Assembly: GCA_029582265.1 (NCBI GenBank) | Contig: CM055817.1 | Span: 52,736,740 to 52,800,739, forward strand | Direction of reading: 5' to 3' | DNA: 64,000 bases | DNA from: Zoroaster sp. YZ-2022 | Lineage: Eukaryota; Echinodermata; Asteroidea; Forcipulatida; Zoroasteridae | Shown here: piece after piece, positions 33,255 through 44,770 of the stretch | Layout of the letters: the number at the start of each line of letters is the position of its first letter | Numbering within the stretch: the stretch's first letter is position 1 | Notes under the pieces: model-generated | The model's input: the letters and a program-made list of their open reading frames with translations, nothing else | What the model was told of the DNA's origin: nothing | Databases searched by the model: none | Made by a program: the position numbers and the translations under genes

Positions 33255-33343
33255 TTAACCCTAACTCCCTAGACAACAAAGGCAGTTGGAGGATTTTGAA
33301 GGATTTTTATTGTTCAGTAACAATGCTTAGGGAGTTAGGGTAA
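33255..33343 (-). mobile_element. 90-bp TTAA MITE, family G
   Basis: Starts TTAACCCTAACTCCCTAG and ends CTTAGGGAGTTAGGGTAA, with an almost completely palindromic terminus. The same element lies in the opposite orientation at 44,543-44,632. Confidence 0.85.
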
Positions 33344-33557
33344 TGAAAACATTCTTGACAAATGCTTTAACAGTCGGTCGTCTTGCGGCGATCCAAGAAT
33401 TTCACCTCTCACACCGCAATACGAATGCCCCCGTCAGTCCCTCTTAAAATGCACATTTTTTGTATATTTCCCTCCGCCCCATCAAATAAGGGTTGTTGCA
33501 AGAGAACACTCTTCCTAAAGTTAATCCATCTAAGATCAAGAAATACGTCCAACTCAC

Positions 33558-33704
33558 CTTTGATACTGAGATTGACTCTTCTTCTACTAAGGCTTCGTCG
33601 GTGTTCATCTCCTCCGGTGTCTTCTCATCGATCAGGACGTACGCCTCGCTCTCTCCCGATACTCTAGCCACGTCCGGTTCGCTCATCATGTACCCCTTAA
33701 TCAG
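33558..33704 (-). CDS. Unrecognised host gene, exon 2
   Basis: The exon is 147 bp, with a pyrimidine-rich acceptor (TTTTCTCGTGTCACAG|) and donor AAAG|GTGAGT. It reads 49 codons in phase 0 on both sides. The peptide begins LIKGYMMSEPDVARVSGE, continues EAYVLIDEKTPEEMN and ends SISVSK; it is acidic and polar. The internal MMSEP could serve as a downstream start, since exon 1 also begins MSEP. Intron to exon 3 is about 1.6 kb. Confidence 0.75.
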
Positions 33705-33954
33705 CTGTGACACGAGAAAAGAACCAAAGAGAAGATTGCCAGCCATTAGTTCAAACTTTAGAACAGTTACGTTTTTAAGATTTGCTCACGTTCCTGCACG
33801 GAGCATGTAAAAACCCTTTTCCGCAGCGAGTCCGTCGAGCAAAAGTCACCAGATTAATTAGCTGCAACGTCTTCAGGTGAGTCCTTGTAACTCATCTCGA
33901 TCTGTCAAGACTTTCTAATCCTCTCAGAGAGGACCTTTAAGATGACCCAAGCAG

Positions 33955-34640
33955 TCTATGAAAGATGGACAGCATCTCCGTGGCAAGCCAGACCCCCAAA
34001 TTCAAAATCTGAACGAAAGGCAGGTGTTAACAGGTTCCGAAGAAGCTTTTCAAGTAAAGATGCACAGCATTTCGTCAGCAACCCTGGCAACATGTTCACG
34101 ATCTGAAAGGGGGGGGGGGAGGTGGGGGGGGGGGGTAACAGGTTCTGAAGGTTTTCAAGTAAAGATGGAAAGTATCTCATTGGCAACCAAGGCACCGAGT
34201 TCACAATCTGATAGCAAATGATGCCTTTAAACAATTTTCAAGGAATTTTTCTTTAAAACATTTAAATTTCTTGGAGTGGAGCAGAGAAGTCTTTGCATCC
34301 ATATTGGTCCGTTACCCTTACTTCCAATCAAATGCACATGTGTAATATCAATGAGGAATTACTCTCTTAAACAGAAAGGCACCAGTCTATTTCGGACATA
34401 CATGTGTACATGCAAGCCTCAGTTTGGTTCCTATTGACTTGTGTATTGGAAAAAATCAAGACAGCCGCTCCGCAGACCACATGTTTTCAAGGAGCTTAAA
34501 AGGCTATCCACTGCGTGCATCTCATAGACTAACGAGGGCGCCCTGCACTCAAACTGCAGATGTTGTCGGGGCATTATTTGGGTACATGTATATCATTGGT
34601 AGTGTGCACGCTATTGGCTCCATTCACATTCAAGTATTCA
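33955..34640 (+). repeat. Duplicated block, copy 1, with internal ~100-bp repeats
   Basis: Bases 34,137-34,640 are nearly identical to 38,549-39,032 (AACAGGTTCTGAAGG ... ATTCACATTCAAGTATTCA). The left part (33,960-34,235) contains three diverged units of about 100 bp, each with TTTTCAAGTAAAGATG-like and TCACAATCTGA-like blocks, separated by G runs. Confidence 0.82.
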
Positions 34641-35595
34641 TGGTTAGCAGGGAAGCTACATTTACGCCTTCCGGGAAAAATTTGTCGGGAAAAAATTATT
34701 TTTTTCCCTGGTAAAAAACCCCCTTATTCTCAGCGGTACAGTCCAGCTAGATGTTTGAAAAGGTTCTCTGATGATGGGAAGTAGTCTGAATTAATTCTGG
34801 TGTAATATTCAAAATTAATTTATTTAAACTTTCAAGCGACAGAACAAGTAAGCCGATTCACTGCTCATGTTTGCAGCGAAATATGGAATACAAAATGGCT
34901 CCGCTTACTGCCACCGAACCCGTAAGCTGGGTACACTGTCATTGCCAGGAAGGCTACGATGTGCACAGAGCACAGTTTTATAGTTTTTGTTGATCGTTCA
35001 CACAGATTTGTCTCAAATCCACAGACAGAGATGAACAAAGAAAGTGTGTTAAGCAAATACAATTATTTGTCAGAAGTAGTAACATTTGCGATGTACTTCT
35101 TTAAAAGGTTTGATGTCAAAAGCAAAAAAACACACTTCTTCGGGCTATTCGACAGCTGCTTCTAAATGGTGCATGGTCTCCATGGCAACCACTGTAAACG
35201 CAGGATGCACCTTTCTTAAATAACTTCCCTTGCGAAACTAAAGTGCGGTTTCGGAAGATTCCTTAAAGTCGTTGCCAATGACAATGCAAGTGTTATAAAA
35301 ACAATCATTCCGCTGCCAATGGATGTAACCGAGATGAGGCACGGTTTCTATGACAACCAGTGCAGAACAAAAACAAACAAAAAACACAAAAATTAATTTC
35401 AATTCCCCCTGGTAATCTTTATTTAATGATGCAGTTCAGGAGGCTTTCAAGTTGATGGCACAAGATGATGCAATATGATAACCAATAGTTTTATCTCAGA
35501 GCTGCCATGTATGTACATTAAGCACTGTACAATATTGCACCGGTGCACTGTACTAGCTGGCTCACGGCCGTTTTGCGACACCTCTTGTTGAACCA
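34641..35595. other. Unassigned non-coding stretch (intron 1)
   Basis: I see no convincing exon. Short frames on both strands lack splice borders or recognisable sequence. Confidence 0.4.
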
Positions 35596-35604
35596 TGTCT
35601 GTCA

Positions 35605-36925
35605 TTAAAGTGTCGAGCAAACCCAAGCTGAAACCGAGCTGGCTCGCTCACCAATGCTCAGCCAATCAGTACCTAGCTGAGCTGATGATAGCTGGTTGTA
35701 TGCTCTCTTGAAACAACTCCAGACACTATTTCTGGCTTCACAAAATATAAGTGTACAAGCAAAACAATGCTGAAATCGAGCTGGCTCGCTCACCAATTCT
35801 TAAGCCAATCAGTACCTAGCTGAGCTAATGATAAGCCGGTTGGTTGCTCTCTTGAAACAACTCCGGACACTATTTGTGGGTTCTCGAAGCATAAAAGTGT
35901 CAAGCAAAACCAAGCTGAAATCGAACTGGCTCGCTAACCAATTCTAAGCCAATCAGTGCAGGTAGCCGAGCTAATGATAGCTGGTTGTATGCTCTCTTGA
36001 AACAACTCCAGAATTTGTATTTCTGGCCTTCTCGAAGCATAAAAGTGTCAAGCAAAACCTAGCTGAAATCGAACTGGCTCGCTCACCAATTCTAAGCCAA
36101 TTAGTGGCTAGCTGAGCTAATGATAGCTGGTTGTCTGCAGTCTTGAAACAACTCCGGACACTATTTGTGGGTTCTTGAAGCATTAAAGTGTGACGCAAAA
36201 CCAAGCTGAAATCGAACTGGCTCGCTCACCAATTCTAAGCCAATCAGTGCAGGTAGCTGAGCTAATGATAGCTGGTTGTATGCTCTCTTGAAACAACTCC
36301 AGAATTTGTATTTCTGGCCTTCTCGAAGCATTAAAGTGTGAAGCAAAACCAAGCTGAAATCGACCTGGCTCGCTCACCAATTCTAAGCCAATTAGTGGCT
36401 AGTCGAGCTAATGATAGCTGGTTGTCTGCGGTCTTGAAACAACTCCGGACACTTTCTTGGTTCTCGAAGCATTAAAGTGTGAAGCAAAACCAAGCTGAAA
36501 TCGAACTGGCTCGCTCACCAATTCTAAGCCAATCAGTGCCTAGCTGAGCTAATGATAGCTGGTTGTATGCTCTTGAAACTCCAGAATTTGTATTTCTGAT
36601 GGCTTCTCGAAGCATAAAAGTGTGAAGCAAAAGCCAAGCTGAAATTGAGCTGGCTCGCTCATCAATTCTCACCCAACCAGTGGCTAGCCGAGGTTATGAT
36701 AAGCTGGTTGTTTGCTCTCTTGAAACAACTACAGAGTTTGTAATTCTGGCTTCTCAAAGTACCAACGTGTAATGCAAAACCAAGCTGAAATGGCTCGCTC
36801 ATCATATTCTTAGACCAATCAGCGGCCTATGAGCTGAAAGCTGGCTTTCGACTCGATAGCTGTGCAACTCCGGTTGTATTTCTTGCTTCTCGTCAGCGTG
36901 CGAAGCAAAGATCCGGCCTGACATT
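35605..36925 (+). repeat. ~145-bp tandem array with alternating unit types
   Basis: About nine to ten units are marked by the GTGTnnAGCAAAACCAAGCTG block at 35,611, 35,751, 35,897, 36,045, 36,188, 36,336, 36,477, 36,621 and 36,768. Units alternate between two versions: one with CCGGACACTATTTGTGGGTT and one with CCAGAATTTGTATTTCTGG. The true period is therefore a ~290-bp dimer. Every unit carries AAGCCAATCAG, a CCAAT-type motif, and a GCTGAGCTAATGATAGCTGG block. It lies in intron 1 of the host gene. Confidence 0.88.
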
Positions 36926-37822
36926 AAGCCACCTCACTCATCAGGGGCCCGACAGTGCAGATAATTAAAATAAAAGCGTTAAGAAAGCAGAATAGCTTCC
37001 AAGACTCATCATCCGTCTTGACAACCTCCTCAGCAACCTGCTGGGCAACCGTTCACTTCTTCAGAGATTAAACTTTTGTTTCACTTCAATCCAGAGCCGA
37101 GAAAAATAGAAATCTTGAAATTTACATACACATACAAACTAGAACTTGAGGTGTGGCAGAAAAAGACATCAGATTGGAATGACCAAGAATAACCGTCTTG
37201 ACAATAATAAGATTTCGGCGCTCACATTGGTCCCTGCCGTTAACGCTGATATCGTGTTCACAGATTATCGCCGTCAATTTTTTTTTCTTTTCGGCTGTCT
37301 TCATCTGGAATGATTTCACAAATTAACATCCAGGTGTGCACAGCTGTCAACACATTCCACAGTAATGTAACCAGGCAACCCCAGCCCACGGCAACAAAGC
37401 CTTCAAAGAAATTGAAACACTAACAGATACATCACACCGAAGATGGGGGGGAAATTGCGGTATGTTATTGGATTGCCGGACGATGTGGTGTGAAGTCGGT
37501 TGATGGTGTCGCATAAAATTTAAAAAAAGTTTGCAGGATGCGTGGGTCCATACATACAAACAGACGCAGATAAATAAAACAAATATTTATCTAACCGGAA
37601 TTCAGAGCGGACGGAACATTAACATCCTGTGAATTTAAGGATGTGGTATTCCAGAGGAAAGTAACTTCTACTGATCTTATCGATAATTTGTTTGTTTTTT
37701 ACAAATGTAGGCCGGAACTTGGTTATCCACCTACATGTACCGGGAATGACCATGGAAATTTATTGACATTGTCTGTCAGATAGAAACTACATGTATGTAT
37801 ATGTATTATCATTGTTCATTAA
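36926..37822. other. Unassigned non-coding stretch
   Basis: I see no gene or recognisable element. Confidence 0.4.
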
Positions 37823-38317
37823 TTAACCCTCCTACAATCAGTGAAATTTCTGAAACAACCCATTCAGGCCACTCCAAGCCATTGCTATGGTAGGCAGTGG
37901 CTCCTCATAGCTATACTGCATAGTAGCATAATGCCTCATATGTCTGTTGGTTTTAGTGGTTTGTGATTGTCATAATTATTGTAGGGCATATTACTTTGTT
38001 CCAGACTCAGTGGCTGGTGGTAGGTTACTATGGAGAGTCTGTGTTTACAAAATAACTGCTGAAAATCCCAATGGATGATGGAGGCTTGGTATGGTTTATT
38101 GGTCTCAGTGGCTGATGGTGATTTATTATTGGGAGTTTGTTTACAGTATAACCTGCTGAAAATAAGGTCAACTGTGGTATACATGTGTCTTTATATGCAT
38201 GTATGTACATTGGAGATTACTTCAAAGGGGCAGTGTGGCTTATATGCACAAACAATGTGTGTACAACATATTGGACATTTCGTGGTTTACAGTGGCCTCT
38301 ATGTGTAGGAGGGTTAA
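37823..38317 (+). mobile_element. TTAA MITE, family C-related, long form
   Basis: Starts TTAACCCTCCTACAATCAG and ends TGTGTAGGAGGGTTAA, both like family C. The interior differs and holds two ~100-bp related segments (CTCAGTGGCTGGTGG / CTCAGTGGCTGATGG ... CTGCTGAAAAT). Confidence 0.75.
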
Positions 38318-38405
38318 CCCATCTTGTTTTGAAACACAGACTGACGACGGGTTTGCAGAGAAGGGGGGTGGGATTTCAGTACATAGTTCCCGAAATAACA
38401 AATGG

Positions 38406-39032
38406 CCAAAATGTAATTTCAAACTTACTTTGTGAAAAGTTTAGCTGATAAAGTTTATCTGATAAAGCTGATCTGATAAATCTTCCTAAGAAATCATTTT
38501 TTTCCCGAGGTACTGTAATTTGAATCCATCCTACACTACATCTGTACAGGTTCTGAAGGTTTTCAAGTAAAGATGGAAAGTATCTCATTGGCAACCAATG
38601 CACCGAGTTCACAATCTGATAGCAAGTGATGCCTTTAAACAATTGTTCAAGGAATTTTTCTTTAAAACATTTAAATTTCTTGGAGTGCAGCAGAGAAGTC
38701 TTTGCATCCATATTGGTCTGTTACCCTTACTTCCAATCAAATACACATATATCAATGAGGAATTACTCTCTTAAACAGAAAGGCACCAGTCTATTTCGGA
38801 CAAGCCTCAGTTTGGTTCCTATTGACTTGTGTATTGGGAAAAAATCACGACGGCCGCCCCGCAGACCACATGTTTTCAAGGAGCTTAAAAGGCTATCCAC
38901 TGCGTGCATCTCATAGACTAATGAGGGCGCCCTGCACTCAAACTGCAGATGTTGTCGGGGCATTATTTGGGTACATGTATATCATTGGTAGTCTGCACAC
39001 TATTGGCTCCATTCACATTCAAGTATTCACGG
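38406..39032 (+). repeat. Duplicated block, copy 2
   Basis: Bases 38,549-39,032 copy 34,137-34,640. Bases 38,406-38,530 copy 41,111-41,230 (AAAATGTAATTTCAAACTTA ... GAATCCATCC). The block thus has relatives on both sides of the SINE-mariner composite. Confidence 0.82.
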
Positions 39033-39068
39033 TCAAAATGTAATAATAATAATAATGTGGACTTATAC

Positions 39069-40774
39069 AGTGCGTATCAAAAAAAAGGTAATCCGAATTC
39101 AGGGCGTTAATATGCCAAGGTTATTTAGTTTGACAATTTACATGTAGTGTACCAAAGAAGAGGAACTCCTCAGCTTTCCATTGATACCTGTATCGATCCA
39201 TTGCTGTCACACATGGCCGAGTACATTGTTATTGAAAATGGCAAATTCAAATCGCATTTTGGCAAGTTTGGGCAATCAGTTCAAGGCAGTCTGAAATGGA
39301 CGCATCACTTGACTGCCTAGATGATTATGTAAGATTTTTAAGCTGGTGCGGTAATCGTCTGTTACGACATCCTTTTCTTCAAGTTGGGTATTTAAGAAGG
39401 GCCTGGGTTTAGGGACAGGAGTTGGAAAAATGGTACAACTAACGACTGAACAGCGAGTTTTCGTGATTACAACATTTCACCAAACTCACAGTTTGCAGCA
39501 AACTCGCGATGCTTTCAGGGAACGTTTCCCAGAACGGGAGCCCCAGCAGCCAAAACCATCTGGGCGAATGTTAGAAAATATCAAGAGTATGGCACTAGCC
39601 TCAACCGCAACAAGGGGAATTCTGGCAGGAGGCGCACCGGCGATCAGAAGGAAAATTGCAGCAGTACGGTAAGGCAGCAACTTTTGGAGCATCCTAGGGA
39701 CACCAGCGCAAGGCGAAATGGGCTGAGATTGCCTTCGGCGACATTCAACAGAATCACGAGATTGGACCTCCACCAGCATCCATATCGGATTCACATCCGA
39801 CATCAACTTACGCCAGGAGATTTTGCTAGAAGGCTGGCGTTTGCCAGATGGTTGATAGCCCGTACCGAGAGAGATGTCAATTTTCTGCGGAATCTCGTAA
39901 TCGGCATTTAAGCTGCTTTCTCCATGAACGGCAAGGTCAATATGCATAATGTTCTTGAATATGCACCAGCAAGACACCCCCAGAATTCAATTTTGAGGCT
40001 AACATGAGTCGACAAAAGTGGACTGTTTGGTTAGGACTTTGTGGAAGTGGTCAGCTGATCGGACCGTTTTCTTTCAAAGGAATGTCAATGGTAACATGTA
40101 TCTGCAGATGCTCAATGATAACGCTTACCGCAGCTGCAGGAACACTTTGAGCGACAGGTTCGTGGGGTCTTCAGACAACTCTGGTGGGCCCAAGATGGCA
40201 CCCCAGCACATCGCCTTATCGCTGTCCGAGATCGTCTGAGGGAACTCTTTGGCGAACGAGTCATCGCCGTCAACCATGAGGTGGAATGGCCACCAAGATC
40301 ACCTGACCTCACACCATGTGACTATTTCCTTTGGGGACATTTGAAGAACAAGGTGTTTGCAACTCCTCCCCGTGATCTTGATGAATTGCAGGGCCGTATT
40401 CGAAATGAAGTGGATGCTTTACGCAATAATCCGGCTATGGTGAGACGAGCAGTGCAGGACATGCTCCGTCGCTGTCAGCTTTGTGTCGAAAGCTTTGTGT
40501 CCAGTCATTCCTAAAGAAAATCTGGTTTATCGTACTGACTTTCACTAATTATCCTGCCTTGCACTGATTACCCAAACTTGCAAAAATGCGATTTGAATTT
40601 GTCATTTTCAATAACAATGTACTCGGTCATGTGTGACAGCAATGGGTCAATAAAGGTATCAATGGAAAGCTGAGGAGTTCCTCTTCTTTGGTACACTACA
40701 TGTAAATTGTCAAACTAAATAACCTTGGCATATTAACCCCCTGAATTCGGATTACCTTTTTTTTGATACGCACT
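39069..40774 (+). mobile_element. Mariner-superfamily transposon, 1.7 kb, long inverted repeats
   Basis: Both ends start CAGTGCGTATC and stay nearly identical (inverted) for about 215 bp, which is unusually long for this superfamily. TA flanks both sides. The inserted site TATAGCGCAC of the SINE is restored if the element and one TA are removed. It encodes one transposase, now broken, and is the only element in the window with recognisable transposase sequence. The high similarity of the two ends suggests a recent insertion or a derivative mobilised by an active relative. Confidence 0.93.
39430..40514 (+). pseudogene. Mariner-type transposase, inactivated
   Basis: The start region (MVQLTTEQRVFVITTFHQ) is a helix-turn-helix of the type preceding many mariner-like transposases. 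A second helix-turn-helix region follows (HIRHQLTPGDFARRLAFA). The first catalytic region should read like IGDEA, but 39,901-39,912 encodes Ile-Gly-Ile-stop, so the Asp is lost. Second Asp: WAQDGTPAHR (codon at 40,194). Third Asp: WPPRSPDLTPCDYFLWG (codon at 40,305), leaving 36 residues between them; classical mariner has 34. The frame changes at about 39,560, 40,065 and 40,128. The protein would act in the nucleus, cutting and joining the element ends; this copy cannot. Confidence 0.9.
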
Positions 40775-41256
40775 GTAGAGCGCACGTATCCATCAAACTG
40801 GTGCTCAAGGCGCATTATATTAATACCCCTGCTCATTAGGGGCATAAATCATTCCTGAAACCATCTGAGCTCCCTGGGGAATATACAGCTCAATTGCTGC
40901 CATTACAGCGCATAGAGGGCTAATCAAACACAACAACCAACTCTGGCCCTCACAGGTACCCATTTACCCCTGGGTGGAGAGAAGCAATTTACGGTAAAGT
41001 GTCTTGCTCAAGGACACAAGCACCATGGTCGCGGTTGGGATTCGAACCCACATTCTGACGACTCAGCCATCAGAACACAAATCCGATGCACTAAACCGCT
41101 CGACCATGTCACTCCACATGTCAAAATGTAATTTCAAACTTACTTTGTGAAAAGTTTATCTGATAAAGCTGATCTGATAAATCTTCCTAAGAAATTTTTT
41201 TTTCTGAGGTACTGTAATTTGAATCCATCCTGCATATGTACATTGTAAATGATTTG

Positions 41257-41615
41257 TTACCCCTCCTACCATACCTGTACATGTACTGTACAGTGTAGCT
41301 GCACTTTTGTTGCAAGTACCCTGAAGCTATAGTGGTCAAAATCAGTCCACTGACCGTGTTTGACTGTTGAACCAACTGTGCACACAGGGGCCATCTTTGA
41401 CTGTTTTTTTAACTGTCATTTTGACCACTCAACAGTACAAAATAATGCTTTTACCAGTCAAAAACAGTGGACTCATTTTGACCTGTACATGTAGATGCAA
41501 TTACTACACATAAGGTTCGACAGTGTTTGACTTTTAAGTGCACCAGATATACCTTGGCAAGCATATATCAACATTATGACTGATTTTGACCCTTAGAGTC
41601 ATAGAAGGGTTTTAA
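41257..41615 (+). mobile_element. TTAA MITE, family D, uninterrupted
   Basis: CCCTCCTACCATACC at the left and CATAGAAGGGTTTTAA at the right; the interior matches the other family D copies without the SINE, hAT or family C insertions. Confidence 0.75.
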
Positions 41616-41729
41616 AGAATGAATTCCAACAAATCTTAATGAGTGTATTATCAATAGTTTCTTGTCAACAACACAAAACTGAAACTGAAATATAAAGTGT
41701 GTACATGTACATCTTGTTTGAAAGAGTAC

Positions 41730-42205
41730 ATGTAAGCATTACCAATGTTGTACCTTCCCTTCAATATTTAAAGAGAGTAAGCATACTCATAGAAGCAGTT
41801 TGGCCAACATTACCAATGTTGCACCTTCCCTTCAATGTATATCTTGATTCAAAGAGAGTAAGCATACTCATAGAAGCAGTTTTGTCAACATTACCAATGT
41901 TGTACCTTCCTTTCAATGTATATCTTGATTCAAAGAGAGTAAGCATACTCATAGAAGCAGTTTTGCCAACATTACCAATGTTGAACCTTCCCTTCAATGT
42001 ATATCTTGATTCAAAGAGAGTAATCGTACTCATAGAAGCAGTTTCGCCAACATCACCAATGCTGTACCTTCCCCTCAATGTATATCTTGATTCAAAGAGA
42101 GTAAGCATACTCATAGAAGCAGTTTGGCCAACATTACCAATGTTGTACCTTCCCTTCAATGTATATCTTGATTCAAAGAGAATAAGCATACCCAATGCTG
42201 CACCT
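41730..42205 (+). repeat. 81-bp satellite, array 2 (about 6 copies)
   Basis: Same unit and orientation as array 1, with more substitutions. The flanks on both sides differ from those of the other arrays, so no common carrier is visible. Confidence 0.92.
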
Positions 42206-42868
42206 TCCCCCGTAACTTATGACTATTCCACAGAATACAGTCAATGCTTCCTAATACAATAAATTTAGCTCCACATTAGCCCTTGGCCACATTACTCCAC
42301 ACCTCAAAGCTAACACTTGGGCAAACAACTTTTAGAGAAAAAAAAACCTAATTGAAATTGAAAACTGCCAATCTTATGACAATAAGTATTTTTTGTGCCC
42401 CTCAGGGCACCATCCTGTGTACAAAAAGAGACGAAACGTCATGATATCTTATGAAAATATCACAGCCTATCTAAAGTACCCAGAACAGGGTCGAATGCAT
42501 CGGGATCAAAGAAATGAGTTCCGTCACAGCCTTTGGTTACCAAGGCAATTGGCTCGGAGAATCAACGCAAGTACAATGGGCTAGGGAGTCATACTAATTT
42601 TTACCAGAACCAGACCATGAAAGGAGCAGCCAGCCGTGATGCTGGTTCAACAAAATGGGACAATAACTCGGTTGGAGATTTTTTTATTTATTAAAAAAGT
42701 TTTTTTATTTTTTTTTATTAAAAACACAATGTTGCAGAAATTGCAAAATGAAAGTTATACAATGATTTGGTTAAGGTTCGGTATTGGTAAGGGGGAGGTA
42801 CAACATTGTTAATGGAGGCATAACAGCAACGAGTATGCTTGTACAGTAACTCACTTTGAATCATGATG
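42206..42868. other. Unassigned non-coding stretch
   Basis: A short frame at 42,393-42,584 on the plus strand has no recognisable domain. T- and A-rich tracts occur at 42,680-42,725. Confidence 0.4.
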
Positions 42869-43144
42869 TTAACCCTAACCCCCTAGGTATTCTGGCTAGG
42901 AACCTTCACTGAATCCTCCAAAATCCATCAGTGCACTTTTGGAAGCATGCTCTTTATCTTCAAAATGCATCGCGCATTTTCGTTGATCTTTCATATTCAG
43001 CACTTATGGCCTGTACTTCTTGTCATGTAGTAATTTTGCCCCATTTGAAGAGGTGAAAGTACCAGTTTCTGAAAGTGCTGAATTTTTCCAAAAAAGGTGC
43101 CCCTTGGAGGATTTTGATGGATTTGGGGGTGGTTAGGGTTTTAA
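42869..43144 (-). mobile_element. TTAA MITE, family B, unexpanded
   Basis: Begins TTAACCCTAACCCCCTAGG and ends GGTTAGGGTTTTAA. A clean single-unit reference for the expanded copies at 27.3 and 59.0 kb. Confidence 0.82.
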
Positions 43145-43220
43145 AGAACCAATGCCAACATTTCAAAATTTGAACTCATTTACATTGTGTCCGTAACAAG
43201 AAAATAATAAAGAATGTATT

Positions 43221-43603
43221 TAAGGTTGTGCGTTTTCGTTTATTTCGGGAACCGGATACCCAAAAGTGGAAATCTTCAGATACCCAGGTACCTGAAAACA
43301 ATTTTGTAAAAACACAAATACTCTCAAATGTATAAAAATAACCAATATGAACACAAGTTTCTCTTGTTTTATTAGAGTCATAATAAATGTGGACTTACTG
43401 TAATAATTTCCCGCCTCTATGTCAAAAACGATTCGAAGCATCCCCATTCCCCACACATAAAAAAAGAGTGGCTTAAATGTCAGTCAAAATTTTCAAAAGT
43501 CGTTTACGGGTGATTGGAACCAAAAAATGGAACCGGGTAATGACAGTTTCGGTTGGGTACATATATCCGGGTACATATATCCCGGTACCCAGCACAACCT
43601 TAA
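43221..43603. mobile_element. hAT-type MITE, family J, intact ends
   Basis: TAAGGTTGTGC and GCACAACCTTAA form the ends. AATGTATT is duplicated on both sides (43,213-43,220 and 43,604-43,611). The 8-bp duplication is the hAT hallmark and classifies the whole family J. Confidence 0.88.
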
Positions 43604-43643
43604 AATGTATTCAGATTTTGTGTTTTAATATCAAAGTGGTATT

Positions 43644-44227
43644 AAAGGGGTAATATCGTCATGATCAACAGGGCATGGAATCAGACTGCTAGTTTTAGAT
43701 TAACCCTCCTACTGTTTGACCATTTGAAACCATTCAAAATTTCCACTTACCAAAATGCCCATTGGTTTTGTACACACATGGTGATACCATTTGAACGGTG
43801 TTGGTAGCAAGCTTTACTACCATTCAAATCCATTCAAATGCATAGAGGGTCCATTGATTCACCACTTAGAAGTATCCAAACAAGGTTTTGTATTAGCTGC
43901 CATTTGGAAAGATCCAAACAAGGTTTTGTATTAGCTGACCTACCATTCAAAACCATTTGGGGGAATCAATACTGTACAGTTATTTCACCATTCAAAACCA
44001 CAAAAGCGAATGGTTTCAAATGGTGCATCAACTTGTATGAAAAAGGTACCAGAAGTAGGAGGGTTAACTCAGTGACTGAAAATAACATCCCACATTATAA
44101 GGCCATAAAACCGCTTCTGCTGCATAAATGAGCCAGTAATTTCCAGTCACTGTATTCATGTTAAACTAGGACACCGATTCCATGCCCTGTTGAAAGTCTG
44201 CTCTGATCGTGATGTATTTGTCCTTTT
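43644..44227. mobile_element. Palindromic MITE, family K, with TTAA MITE inserted
   Basis: The left part ends CTAGTTTTAGATTAA at 43,703 and the right part starts TTAACTCAGTGACTG at 44,064. Compared with the intact copy at 32,195-32,415 (AGTTTTAGATTAACTCTG on the opposite strand), the insertion is exact at TTAA. Confidence 0.88.
43700..44067. mobile_element. TTAA MITE, family E, precise insertion
   Basis: TTAACCCTCCTACTG ... GTAGGAGGGTTAA. The interior consists of inverted CATTTGAAACCATTC-type blocks, so it folds into a long hairpin. TTAA is present once in the empty site and twice here. A second copy starts at 63,686. Confidence 0.92.
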
Positions 44228-44542
44228 AAGTATAGACCTAATGCATTTACACACACACACACAAAAAGTACAGTATCCTGGCTTTTAAAGCCAGACCGTA
44301 AGCAGTAATAGTTACTCCATGAATAGATACATGTATCATCGGCCAAACACACTGAAACCCATTGAATGGTTTTTTTTTCCATGCTCGAGTGAAATTGTGG
44401 TTTTCTTCCAAAACAAACATGCCAAAAGGGGTTGGAACCAGCTATGCGTACGTGCAAGTATGTGTACGTAGGTAGAGAGATCCACATTGTTCATCTACTC
44501 CATACTAACACTAGAACGGGGTCAATGTAGCCAAAAAGTACA
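44228..44542. other. Unassigned non-coding stretch
   Basis: Contains a short (AC)n run near 44,251-44,262. No gene or recognisable element. Confidence 0.4.
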
Positions 44543-44632
44543 TTAACCCTAACTCCCTAAGCATTGTTACTGAACAATAAAAATCCTTCAAAATCCTCCA
44601 ACTGCCTTTGTTGTCTAGGGAGTTAGGGTTAA
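44543..44632 (+). mobile_element. 90-bp TTAA MITE, family G
   Basis: TTAACCCTAACTCCCTAAGC ... CTAGGGAGTTAGGGTTAA. Opposite orientation to 33,255-33,343, with nearly the same sequence. Confidence 0.88.
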
Positions 44633-44770
44633 CTGTATCCAGAAATGATGTAGGATTTGAGATTTTGCATGTACATTGTACATGTATTATACAACTACCA
44701 CTTTTCCCCATCCAAATACAATGTATGACCAATTTCACAGATTTTCCTTTAAAAGATGATAGAGATTCAC

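Larger units (their letters stand above)
39042..41107 (-). mobile_element. tRNA-derived SINE split by a mariner element
   Basis: The SINE tail (39,042-39,068) and the remaining body and head (40,775-41,107) join across the mariner insertion into a normal SINE. GTCAAAATG lies on both outer sides, a likely target duplication. The head differs from the tRNA-Leu type in its anticodon region (ATCCGATGC on the plus strand), so it is an older or different subfamily. Confidence 0.85.

Noticed and set aside
35605..36672. Minus-strand frames of 60-77 codons with repeated Leu/Ser-rich peptides
   Set aside because: They are readings of the ~145-bp array and change frame between units.
42393..42584. Small plus-strand frame with polar peptide
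   Set aside because: No domain, no splice support and not in phase with anything nearby.
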